NCBI RefSeq assembly: GCF_003144115.1 | Contig: NW_020312004.1 | Span: 332,506 to 396,505, forward strand | Direction of reading: 5' to 3' | Source of the DNA: Tilletiopsis washingtonensis | Lineage: Eukaryota; Basidiomycota; Exobasidiomycetes; Entylomatales | Length of the DNA stretch: 64,000 nt | Part shown: one piece after another, positions 11,101 to 19,134 of the stretch | How the letters are laid out: every line of letters starts with the position of its first letter | Numbering within the stretch: the stretch's first letter is position 1 | Translations under genes and position numbers: made by a program | Notes under the pieces: generated by a model | What the model was told of the DNA's origin: nothing | Database searches by the model: none | Seen by the model: the letters and a program-made list of their open reading frames with translations, nothing else

Positions 11101-12426
11101 GCTGCCAGGCTCGGGCGCGGGGTTTGCGGCGCCTGCCGTCTGGTCGAGCATCCACTGCAGCCCGGACGGCGCAGCCGGCTCGTCGGGAAAGTAGCGCGAG
11201 TGGATGTCGGCGGGCGTGGCGGCGTCGCTTGAGGCAGGTGCTGCTTTGGCTCGGCTCGGGCCCGCGGACGCAGAGGGCTGCGGTGCGGGAGATGGCTCTT
11301 GCGGCAGCGGCAGCTCGGGAGCCTGTGACACTGTCTTCTGCGTGTCGGCCTTGCGACCCCGCAGTAGCTCCAGCATCTCGGCGCCAAAGTGCGCCTTGAG
11401 CTCCTCGAGCTCCGACTCGACCTGCGCCGCGTCCATCCGCTGCACCTTGCGCTCATTCTCGGCGTCTGCATCGCGCATGAGTTGCGACGTCGCCATGTCC
11501 TGGCCTGGCAGCGCCGACGTGGAAGGCGCAGATGAAGACGAGGTCGCAGCCGGAGCGGCTGGCTTGGCCACGCTTGCGGCTTTCTGCGCTGGCGGGCCCT
11601 TGCCGGCCGCTTGCAGCCTTGCGCGCCGGAAGGCACTCATGGGTAGACCATCTTCGTCCAGCCACTGCGTGCTTGTCGATGCATCTGTAGCACTGCTCGA
11701 CGTGTCGCTTGACGTGTCGCGATGCGAGACGGCCGGAAAGCCCGTCGGCTTGCTTCCCGACGTGCCACCCTCGGCATTGAGTCGCCGCATCGCTGCGAAG
11801 CGGCTCTCGCCTGGGGCCTTTGGCTGTGCGGCTGCTCCTGCTCCGCCTGGCACGCGCTCCCGCACCCCACGCATGACGGGCGCCGCAGCTTCGATCGGCG
11901 CACCGAGCTCCTCCTCCTCTTCCTCATCTGCCTCATCAGCCACACGTGCGGCATGCTCGTCGCCGTTGAGCGGCAGCGTGAAGCGGCCTGGAGCCCAGGA
12001 GAAGCCCGGTGAGGGGGAGCTGGAGCTGCTAGCCTGCTGAGCAGCACGCTGCGCAAAGCGAGAGGTGCGCGGCGCCGCAGACTCGGCTGCGGGGCGAGCA
12101 CGCGAGTTGGCCTCGATCTCGCGCACCTCGTTGCTCGACTCGGGCGCGATGCGCACCGACTTGCGAGGCGTCGGTGCAGAGCCAGAAGGCGCGGATGAGG
12201 CAGTCTGAGTGGTGCTCGAGGTCGCTGCGGCTGAGCGCGAGCCAGTCTGAGCGTCTGCTGTGTTGCTGCGCGCCTTAGAAGCCGAGACGACGGGCGGCGG
12301 AGCGCGGCGGAACGCAGTCGCGGCAGGCGGCCAGTTGAGCGCGGCGCCCGACGAGCCGGCATCGTCGTCGTCGAGCTCGGCGAGATCAACGAGGCGCGGC
12401 CGTAGGAGCTCCGAGCGCTCGCTCAT
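8158..12426 (-). CDS. RPAP1: RNA polymerase II-associated protein 1 (RPAP1/Rba50)
   Basis: Intronless, 1422 residues. RPAP1 proteins assist assembly and nuclear import of RNA polymerase II. Two family segments are visible. An N-terminal RPAP1 box lies near residues 309-345 (SQLMRDADAENERKVQRM ... FGAEMLELLRGR). The C-terminal family box begins near residue 444 (TRFDFEGRVVRRGE ... LHHHGADADAAGYTAAELL, then HLARSTVPAQRVSALNTLQR). The remainder is a long alpha-helical, Ala/Leu-rich region with no other domain I recognise. The N-terminal 300 residues are Ser/Ala/Pro-rich and probably disordered. Starts elsewhere are unlikely because MSERSELLRPRLVDLAELDD begins a conserved-looking acidic motif. 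Confidence 0.9.
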   Translation of the reverse strand: MSERSELLRPRLVDLAELDDDDAGSSGAALNWPPAATAFRRAPPPVVSASKARSNTADAQTGSRSAAATSSTTQTASSAPSGSAPTPRKSVRIAPESSNEVREIEANSRARPAAESAAPRTSRFAQRAAQQASSSSSPSPGFSWAPGRFTLPLNGDEHAARVADEADEEEEEELGAPIEAAAPVMRGVRERVPGGAGAAAQPKAPGESRFAAMRRLNAEGGTSGSKPTGFPAVSHRDTSSDTSSSATDASTSTQWLDEDGLPMSAFRRARLQAAGKGPPAQKAASVAKPAAPAATSSSSAPSTSALPGQDMATSQLMRDADAENERKVQRMDAAQVESELEELKAHFGAEMLELLRGRKADTQKTVSQAPELPLPQEPSPAPQPSASAGPSRAKAAPASSDAATPADIHSRYFPDEPAAPSGLQWMLDQTAGAANPAPEPGSTTRFDFEGRVVRRGEARPGEGLHHHGADADAAGYTAAELLHLARSTVPAQRVSALNTLQRVLETHAQLLGMPAEADPVASALDAAHVRQRLALTAVWLLRDRQRSVRLAALLALRAALASAARGPAPFAAVEAPHLPAPVREETFEVAVKRDIVDGTLRAGLTSALTIALAEAPELCDVAVDVLYLVASHSPFAAHAATSEAGLLEALGEHALRARGERANARALDVLLLCASADVASARRVATGPASQLLRYVAMPPWLLDESTTAHAWLLLTGTLRLHATLARYGLGAPLLASAWSNIAALFTWATARAAQAMQMQQHEADFVAALMQLAAAWTTCAADPHSTTPAHAVQWAQVETWGETALEVLTALARSVASGTSRDWLASAGQAACLLRIWLAAAQKKDETARARHLSALASSTNSLATISEAVCAALQEASSCNAAQPFWRHGQARALRLARAASAGTEVARLCIAAQLEAPPVLAEAAQRLLRSGVWHELDHEGALATGSAGVRQTLVCFCAAAGLGERSDKTVSPAILSLLRPGDEQTALQIVEQYFALDDAQVLRPFMAESLRIPLNAQGLPHYAPEVGSQGAIARTATLFLALPPQPPSEDEELAVEGSEDEPQTRKQNAHDVDPISGARLWRSATSGLPLRRDWTLQALDDLLHSGDCAALNRPNALPEAWDANERQLVQATLELTLRSTTRAMQSAAGESGTVAASLPSASEILLGICKVFLLEADTTPNPRASGAATGRDLFRDATIAPLLDDLFALSRQLAQLPSARVDSLEQAAQRDGAPFYQLYTDLLGLYDSISFGDARFGKALLAPLPMSYAPDYRKLLWGDYAHLLPTLRIALDEAPCESALGFAAYLEPRETDTDMLRRYAAALLGGRLTPQGSPLLHRIATHHLAAALWTAPDGHPDAVLARRLFSGAPSGAAVQLRELLVRYDVQAARTEEEPTAQSPSVPQEIVRQREEALTRALAA

Positions 12427-13903
12427 CGTGCTGGTGAAGGGTTGAGTGGAGAAGTGGCTGGCGGTGTGAGGGCCAGGAAGATGGAGCGGCGCAGCTCATG
12501 CTGCTCGGTGGAGGTCCGAGGCGCCTCGAAATTTCCCGCACGAGACACCACACGCCCCGCCTCGCGCAGAGGCAAGCCTCGCTCGCGCGGCGCCCGCTCG
12601 CAGACGCAACGACCACGGAGACGCTCAACAAGACTCAGAGGCTCACAACCAGCAAGCCAGCAATCACGGATCCACTGCGCATGAAGATGCGGGCTGCGCA
12701 AGAGCAGCACCGGCTCTTCTCTTTCGCATTATCATCCCCGCTGGGGGGATGTGCTGACAACGCTTGTAATGCGCTGTTACATGTGTGTGGTGTGTGGTGG
12801 CGGGGGGCAGAGGCAAAGGAGCGTGTGAAGTGAGATTGGGGGTGGAGTGAAGCAGCGTGCGACGTGCGCGGACGGCGAGCTGAGGCAGGGCGGTGCGTGG
12901 CAGTGGACAGAGCGTAGGTGCCAGCGGCTGGGCGCGGGAGAGAGGAGAAGGGGGCCGGGGGCAGGCGTCAGTCAAGTGCAGCGCATGCGCAGTCGCGGCC
13001 GTGCTCACAACAGGCGCCACCCGAGCAGCGACGACGACGGCGGCGACGACGACGGCGGCGACGACGGCCTCCAGGCGCTGGAGCGAGGAGGCTGAGGTGC
13101 AGGCATCAGTTCAGCGCAGCTCGGGCGGGCGCTGTGTTGCCTCTGCTCACCCCGCACGACACGGCCGAGGCGGAGCGCCGCAGGGGAGCGGGAGAGGGTG
13201 GTGGCGGGAGGCAGGGAGCAGCGCCGGGGGCGCAGCCTTTATACGGTGCGCAGCAGGCCGGGCGGGGCTGTGCTGGCGTGCCGCAGCAGAGCCGCGGCAG
13301 CAGGCAGGTGCGGCTCTTCGAGTGACGCGACGTGACGAGGCGGTGTTTACCGCCTGGCTCTCCTTCCCTTTGCGGCCGCACCCCTGTGGCGCCGGGCATC
13401 ACTCTTCAAGGTCATCGCGCACGCATTCAGCGCTCGATGAGGCAAGACCGGCTCGCAAGATCTGCTCAGCACGTAGTCGCAGACGGCAGCACCGCAGGGC
13501 CGCCCAAGCGCAGCGCCGCGCAGCCCGCAGTACGCTGGGCTCAGATGGCGCTGCCTCTGCACCTGAGGATATCAGCGCTCGCCTCTCTCGGCTCGCTTTG
13601 AGACGCCTTGATGCGCTGGCAACGAGATCATCAGGGCGCGCAGAGAGGAGCAGCGGCACGTGGTGGCGCCGCCCACTTTGCGGCAAAGTGGGACCCTCGA
13701 AGAGAGCAACAGCGGCGGCGGCCTGCGTTTGCGCTGGCCGCTGCTGCGGCGACCTCTTCCCTCGGGCTCGCCGCTGCGGCCGCGCCTTGTTCTGGTGTCG
13801 TCAGCTCGTCCTCTGTGCATTGCTGGCAGCGCAGGCATAAGTAATCGCTGCTCTCACTCACTCCTGCGTCCGCACCACCACGTCCCGCCCGCGCACGCTC
13901 ACC
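12427..13903. promoter_or_regulatory. 1.5-kb divergent spacer, RPAP1 / four-repeat protein
   Basis: No convincing coding exon is seen; open frames here have shadow-like Arg/Ala/Gly composition. It contains a 15-bp imperfect GACGACGACGGCGGC repeat at about 13030-13067. A TTTATA element lies near 13236. CACGTG lies at 13657-13662. A perfect 9-bp inverted repeat, CCCACTTTG-CGG-CAAAGTGGG, spans 13672-13692, about 210 bp upstream of the next start. Confidence 0.5.
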
Positions 13904-16900
13904 ATGCGCAAGGGCTTCCTCGTCTCCGGCTCCTCGCCCAAGACGCCCGCCGCCGGCTCGTCGGCCGCGGCACCGATGGGCAGCGACAGCCCCGACGTGC
14001 TGCGTGCGCTGCAGTTCATGCTCGAGTGCGGCGAGTTTGCCGACAGCGACGCCGGCCGTGCACTCGAGGCCATGGCGCGCACCCGCCTCGCCGCCGCGCC
14101 CGCGCCGCCGCCGCCCCTGCCCGCCGACATGCGTCCGCCGCCCAACGAGGGCATCGCCGTCGGCGACCACAACTACAGCCGCGAGGCGCAGACGGCGCGT
14201 GCGCTCGCGGCGCAGAAGCTCATCAGCAGCGTCTTTGGCAGCGCCGTCACGCTCACCGACGCCGCCGCCGCACCGCCGCAGCCGTCGTCGGCGCACCAGC
14301 CGCACAGGCACGGTCCCGGCAACGACCACTCCCTGGACAGTCTCTCGGTGCGCAACGGCCACCTGCTGAGCGAGGTCTGCTTTGGCTGCCCGTGCGCCGA
14401 GTGTGTGCCGCCCATGCTCAACGCCACGCGCGACTACGGCGAGGTGTCGCCCATCGGCCGCGTCAGCCGTGCGCCGCTGGCCAACGAGAGCATCTGGTGC
14501 GTGCGGCCGCCCGAGCGCGCCGGCGGACCCATCATCCTGGAGCGCCGCCGCAACGAGAAGCACGAGGTCGAGGACACCATCGAGACGCCGTACTCGCGCC
14601 GCGTCGAGGACGCGATCAAGACCATCTCCAGCGGCGGCCGCGGCCCCGCAGTCGCCGGCGCGCAGGCCATCATCCAGGCGCACATCACCGACGCAATCGA
14701 TGAGCGCGAGCGCAAGAGGGCCGAGGAGAAGGCGCAGCGTCCGGCAGCCGCCAAGGGCAAGGCTAGCGCGAGCAGCGCTTCGTCGACGCCCTCACGCGCA
14801 GCCAAGCGCTTTGTCGCACGCGACGACCCGGCGCTCGCCGTCTACGGTGGATTCGAGGGCGGCGAAAGCGTGTACGGCACGTTCAAAGGCGAGGACGTGC
14901 TGCATGCGCCCGTCGGCCATCGTCCGCCGGCCGGCCAGCCTTACTGCGCGCGGCACGTGCTCGCACTGCACGCCATGCAGAGCAAAGAGCTCGAGGCCAT
15001 GTCGCAGGAGATGGCCGAGACGATGCGCATCGGCAAGAAGGCGGGCCCCGATCCGCTGAACCATGCGCGCGTGAAGGCGCTTAGAGTCGACGACCCCGGC
15101 TTCCCGGCCGGCTCGAAGGACTACTGGATCATCGTCGTCGACCCGCATGACTCCTTTGACGACCTGGGCGGCTGGCGCACGCTCGCCTTCAACGAGAGCA
15201 AGGGCAAGTGGGTGCTGCACTCGACGGCCGAGCCTCCCGTAGAGATCACGGTGGACGCGGCCTTTCAGCGCGCTCTTGACACGTTTGCGGCGAATGTCGA
15301 GTGCGTCGACGAGATCCTGGCCATGCGCACCATCTGCGACCGCCTCGCGCTGGCGGTGCTCTCTGCGCGCATCCCGCCGCGCAAGAACAAGGAGCTGCAG
15401 TGGCACGCGCCCGACTTTGCCTCGGCCAGCCCGCTCGGCGAGATGCACTTCCAGCTCACGGCGCACACATATGACACGGCCGCCGTCATCGCCACACGCA
15501 TGGACACGGGCGTTTCCACGGTCCATTACCATTCAATTGCGCAAATTAACGACATTCGAAGGACGAAGTACCGCATCGGGCAGAGCGCCACGCTGCGCAG
15601 CCAGTACAACGAGCGCCTCCTCGCCGCGCTCGGCCCGCCGATCGCCGACGGCGCCGTCTGCGGCTGCAAGCGCTGCCGGCTCGAGGCCAAGAAGGACGAG
15701 GAGAGCAACAAGACGACGCCGGCGGCTGCGTCGGCGGGCAAGTCCACGGCCAAGCCCGAGACTAAGCCGGACGCGCCCTCGACCGCGTCGGCCTGGGTCA
15801 CCGCAGCGCGGGTGAAGCTGGACGCAATGCCGAAGGAGCAGAAGTCCGCGCACACGAAGGCTCTGATCGAGCAATATGCCCTTGACGACAACATCTCGCT
15901 GGAGAGCCGTAAGCTGCTTGAGGGCGACGGCCTGCCCGGTCTGCCGACCAGCCTGAGCGACATGGACGACCTCAAGAAGTCGGCTGCGGCGCGCGGCATA
16001 TTGGCCGCCATCGCCGCGGCCAGGGCGGCCGAGAGGAAGCATGAAGCGCCTGACGCAGCCGCTCCCGGCAAGTCGGCCGCCGAGAAGCGTGAGCCGCCTG
16101 ACGCAGCCGCGTCCGCCGCCTCGGCCGCGTCGGCCACGAGGTCGCTGCCAGATCTCTCGACGTGGGCCACAGCGATGCACGAGGAGCTCGACAAGCTGCC
16201 TGAGGGCGACCGCCTCGCAGCGTATCGCGAGTTCATGTTCACGTCGGAGCCGCGGCCTGGCATGGCCGAGTCGATGAACTACCTGGCGCGCAAGCAGAAG
16301 CTCGGCCTGCCTGAGCTGTACCCCGGTAAGGAATACGAGCATGACAGTCCGCTCGGCGAGTCCGGCGTCACGCCAACCGAGAAGGACGTCGTGGCCAGCC
16401 TCCTCGCTCTAGGAGCTATGGCAGACCACCCGCCGAAGTCTGATCGAGCCAGCGCGTGGGCCGCCGGAGCGCACAGCTTCCTCGCCGGTCTGCCGGCCAA
16501 GGACCGAGACGCGGCGTACCGCGCCAAGATTGAGTCGCTCATGCCGGACACCCAGGCCCGCGAGTGCTTCCATCTCCTCACGCAGAAGCTGGGCATGGGC
16601 CTGCCGGACCTGTTCCCGGGAAAGGTGTTCGAGGAGGGCGCCGTCGACGCTGCGCTGGCCGCCTCGCCTTGGGGCTCTGACGCCGCGATGCGCGAGCACC
16701 TCAAGAACAACCCGCCGGCCGACCTGAGCACGCTTGCTCAGCCCGGCAGCTCCAACAAGGACGCAGCCGCCGCCTCGAGCGCGCCTGCCGCAAAGCCGCG
16801 CCGCAGACTCAAGAAGGGCAAGGCGCCCGCCGGCAAGGCTGCGCCGAGCGCGAAGCAGCGTGCCGCTGCAGCGATACCCGCGTTCAGCGCGCGCTTCGTC

Positions 16901-18847
16901 TCGAACACGGACGGCGTGCCTGCCAAGTACAAGCTGTGGGTCGAGGAGATGCGCGCCGAGCTCGACTTCCTGCGCGAGGACGACCGCCTTGCGTACTTCC
17001 AGCAGCGTGCGCATGCCAAGTTCCCGGACCCGGCCGAGGCGGCCCGCTTCAACAACGCGTCGATGAAGGGCGGCTGGGGCCTGCCTGATTTGTTCGGCGA
17101 TCCTGATGAGATCCTCGACTCGTGCTCGGACGAGGGCAACGAGAGCAGCGGGAGCGACGGCCTCTACTACGGAACCGGCCGCGCGCCGGCGCCCAAGCAC
17201 TCCTCCAGCGGTGCTGCCAAGACGAAGGTGCGTTGCACTCCTCAGCGCGCCGTGACACTCGCTGATGCCCATGTCCTGCAGACGCCTGCGCCCGCGCCCA
17301 AGCTGGAGGCTCGCACCGAGAGCAGCGCAAGTGCCAAGAGCAAGGCCAAGATGAGCGAACGGAAGCAGTTCGGAGACAAGCTAGCGATCAGCGGCGACTT
17401 CGATGCTGCGGAGTTCCTCAAGGTCATCGGTCTTGTGCCTCCGACGCGCACGCCCGAGACGCAGTCCGACAGCAGCGGCACCAGCACGGCGCCGCGCAGC
17501 AATGAGCCTAAGCGCAAGGCTGCCGCTCTTTCCGAGACGGAGGTCAAGTCGGCCGAGCCCGCTCCGGACGCCGGGCGCAAGCTCCCCGAGCCTCAGAAGG
17601 AGCAGACTGCTAAGATTGTGGTTTGCATTCCGGAGGACAAGTCGGGCGACGTAGACGGCGATGCAGACAGCGACGCTCCCGATCCTCTGCTCGCTGCCAT
17701 CGAGGCCGGCGAGTATGACGGCGCCCTGATGGCCGCTCTCACGTTTCCTGGCGCCGCCGCGAGGCCCGCCGCCGGCCCCGCGCACCCCGAGCTGAACGTG
17801 GAGCGCGACGCTGCGGTCGTGGCTGCTGCCTTTGCCAGCGAGAGCCCAGAAGCCCAGATGGCATACTACAGCACTCCGGTGCACGAGCTCGGCGAGGCGA
17901 TCGTTCCTCTGAAGCCAGGCGTGGCCGGAAACTTCACGAGCTACTTCAAGGCGGCGCAGGCTAGCTTTGCCGCCAAGTTCGGCAAGAAGCCGAGCGCCCC
18001 TGCGCCGAAGGCGGCGCCCTCGTCGCCGTCTGACGACACGCCCAGCAGCCCCACCGCTTCAGCGCAGGGCAGCACGGCGGCCGACTCGCAGTCAGCCGCC
18101 TCCGGCACCGTTGCGCACGCTGAAGGCACTGCGTCGCCGCCCAGCACACAGCCACCTGCCGGCGGCACTACCGAGCCGGCCGAGAACACGGCTGCACCCG
18201 CTTCGCCGGCAAGCCAGCCGGCCGCTGCTGCTAGCACCACCGAGCAGGCGGCGCCTTCGACGCCTCCGCGCACCGCGCATCTCAAGCAGCAGTACGAGTC
18301 GTGGGCGAGCGGCGCAGCGTCGTTCACGAGCGCATCGCCCGCGGCCATGTCGCCCGCCGCGACCTTCTCGCCTGTGTCGGCGGTTACTGCGTCGGCGGCC
18401 TCCTCGGCGCAGAAGAGCGACGCCACCGCCTTCACCTCGCCGCCTACGTCGCCGTCGCCGGCCCTAGTCCGCAAGCGCTCATCGGCAATGATGCGCCAGA
18501 CGGACGCTGGTCCGCTGCCGGTGCGTGGCATGCCGCGCGCCTTCCGTCCTCTGCGCGCGCCGCACGCGGAGGCTACCAGCAAGCTCGAAGGCCAGAGTGC
18601 GCCTTCTGAGACGCAGGACAAGGCCACCGCCGGTGCTGCGAGCAGCAGCACGTCGAGCGCAGCGGCTTCTGCTGTGCCTGCGGCGTCTAGCAAGGCCGCG
18701 ACCGAGGCAGAGCTGCGCGCCGAGATGGCGGACCTGGCCGAGCGCATGGCGCGCCTGATGCCCGGCCCCAAGGCGCACAACCTCGAGCGCCTCACCAACC
18801 CGAACCTGCCCGACCGCGGCCAGCCGTTCTCGTCGCGCCGCTTCTGA
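13904..18847 (+). CDS. unrecognised 1647-residue protein with four internal repeats
   Basis: A single intronless frame of 1647 residues; I do not recognise the family. The N-terminal half has a short Cys cluster (EVCFGCPCAECVPP), a possible folded core (KDYWIIVVDPHDSFDDLGGWR) and a CGCKRC motif near 15658. The middle carries four divergent repeats of about 55-60 residues, starting near 15788, 16157, 16448 and 16928. Each reads roughly [S/K]xWxxxxxxxLxxLPxxDRxAxY, about 20 variable residues, then GLPDLFPGK. Examples are STWATAMHEELDKLPEGDR and SAWAAGAHSFLAGLPAKDR. The C-terminal third is Ser/Ala/Thr/Pro-rich and probably disordered. There is no signal peptide or membrane span. Codon use resembles neighbouring genes. 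Start 13904 is the first ATG after a C-rich leader. Confidence 0.8.
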   Translation: MRKGFLVSGSSPKTPAAGSSAAAPMGSDSPDVLRALQFMLECGEFADSDAGRALEAMARTRLAAAPAPPPPLPADMRPPPNEGIAVGDHNYSREAQTARALAAQKLISSVFGSAVTLTDAAAAPPQPSSAHQPHRHGPGNDHSLDSLSVRNGHLLSEVCFGCPCAECVPPMLNATRDYGEVSPIGRVSRAPLANESIWCVRPPERAGGPIILERRRNEKHEVEDTIETPYSRRVEDAIKTISSGGRGPAVAGAQAIIQAHITDAIDERERKRAEEKAQRPAAAKGKASASSASSTPSRAAKRFVARDDPALAVYGGFEGGESVYGTFKGEDVLHAPVGHRPPAGQPYCARHVLALHAMQSKELEAMSQEMAETMRIGKKAGPDPLNHARVKALRVDDPGFPAGSKDYWIIVVDPHDSFDDLGGWRTLAFNESKGKWVLHSTAEPPVEITVDAAFQRALDTFAANVECVDEILAMRTICDRLALAVLSARIPPRKNKELQWHAPDFASASPLGEMHFQLTAHTYDTAAVIATRMDTGVSTVHYHSIAQINDIRRTKYRIGQSATLRSQYNERLLAALGPPIADGAVCGCKRCRLEAKKDEESNKTTPAAASAGKSTAKPETKPDAPSTASAWVTAARVKLDAMPKEQKSAHTKALIEQYALDDNISLESRKLLEGDGLPGLPTSLSDMDDLKKSAAARGILAAIAAARAAERKHEAPDAAAPGKSAAEKREPPDAAASAASAASATRSLPDLSTWATAMHEELDKLPEGDRLAAYREFMFTSEPRPGMAESMNYLARKQKLGLPELYPGKEYEHDSPLGESGVTPTEKDVVASLLALGAMADHPPKSDRASAWAAGAHSFLAGLPAKDRDAAYRAKIESLMPDTQARECFHLLTQKLGMGLPDLFPGKVFEEGAVDAALAASPWGSDAAMREHLKNNPPADLSTLAQPGSSNKDAAAASSAPAAKPRRRLKKGKAPAGKAAPSAKQRAAAAIPAFSARFVSNTDGVPAKYKLWVEEMRAELDFLREDDRLAYFQQRAHAKFPDPAEAARFNNASMKGGWGLPDLFGDPDEILDSCSDEGNESSGSDGLYYGTGRAPAPKHSSSGAAKTKVRCTPQRAVTLADAHVLQTPAPAPKLEARTESSASAKSKAKMSERKQFGDKLAISGDFDAAEFLKVIGLVPPTRTPETQSDSSGTSTAPRSNEPKRKAAALSETEVKSAEPAPDAGRKLPEPQKEQTAKIVVCIPEDKSGDVDGDADSDAPDPLLAAIEAGEYDGALMAALTFPGAAARPAAGPAHPELNVERDAAVVAAAFASESPEAQMAYYSTPVHELGEAIVPLKPGVAGNFTSYFKAAQASFAAKFGKKPSAPAPKAAPSSPSDDTPSSPTASAQGSTAADSQSAASGTVAHAEGTASPPSTQPPAGGTTEPAENTAAPASPASQPAAAASTTEQAAPSTPPRTAHLKQQYESWASGAASFTSASPAAMSPAATFSPVSAVTASAASSAQKSDATAFTSPPTSPSPALVRKRSSAMMRQTDAGPLPVRGMPRAFRPLRAPHAEATSKLEGQSAPSETQDKATAGAASSSTSSAAASAVPAASSKAATEAELRAEMADLAERMARLMPGPKAHNLERLTNPNLPDRGQPFSSRRF

Positions 18848-19134
18848 TCCGTCCCCGGAGCGAGCCACGTCGCCGCCACGTCCGTGCTACTCCCGTCCCG
18901 CCCGTCCCGTACCGCCTGACTCGTGAGCGCAACCTGTCCGCACACCCCGTCAACACACGCCGCACGCCTCGCACGCAACGATGGTCTTGACACATCCGAT
19001 ACATGCGCCGCGCGCAGTGAGAGAGAGGGAGCGAGAGCAGAAATACAGAGGGGCGCGGGCTGCGAGGCTACAGGAGGCGGAGCGGAGCGAAGAGAGTGTG
19101 TGTGCGTGCGCGAGGCAGCGCAAGAGGAAAGGGT

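Noticed and set aside
12893-13840. 315-codon plus-strand frame before the four-repeat gene
   Set aside because: Composition is Arg/Ala/Cys-rich, it includes a simple repeat, and it overlaps the likely promoter. I treated it as chance.
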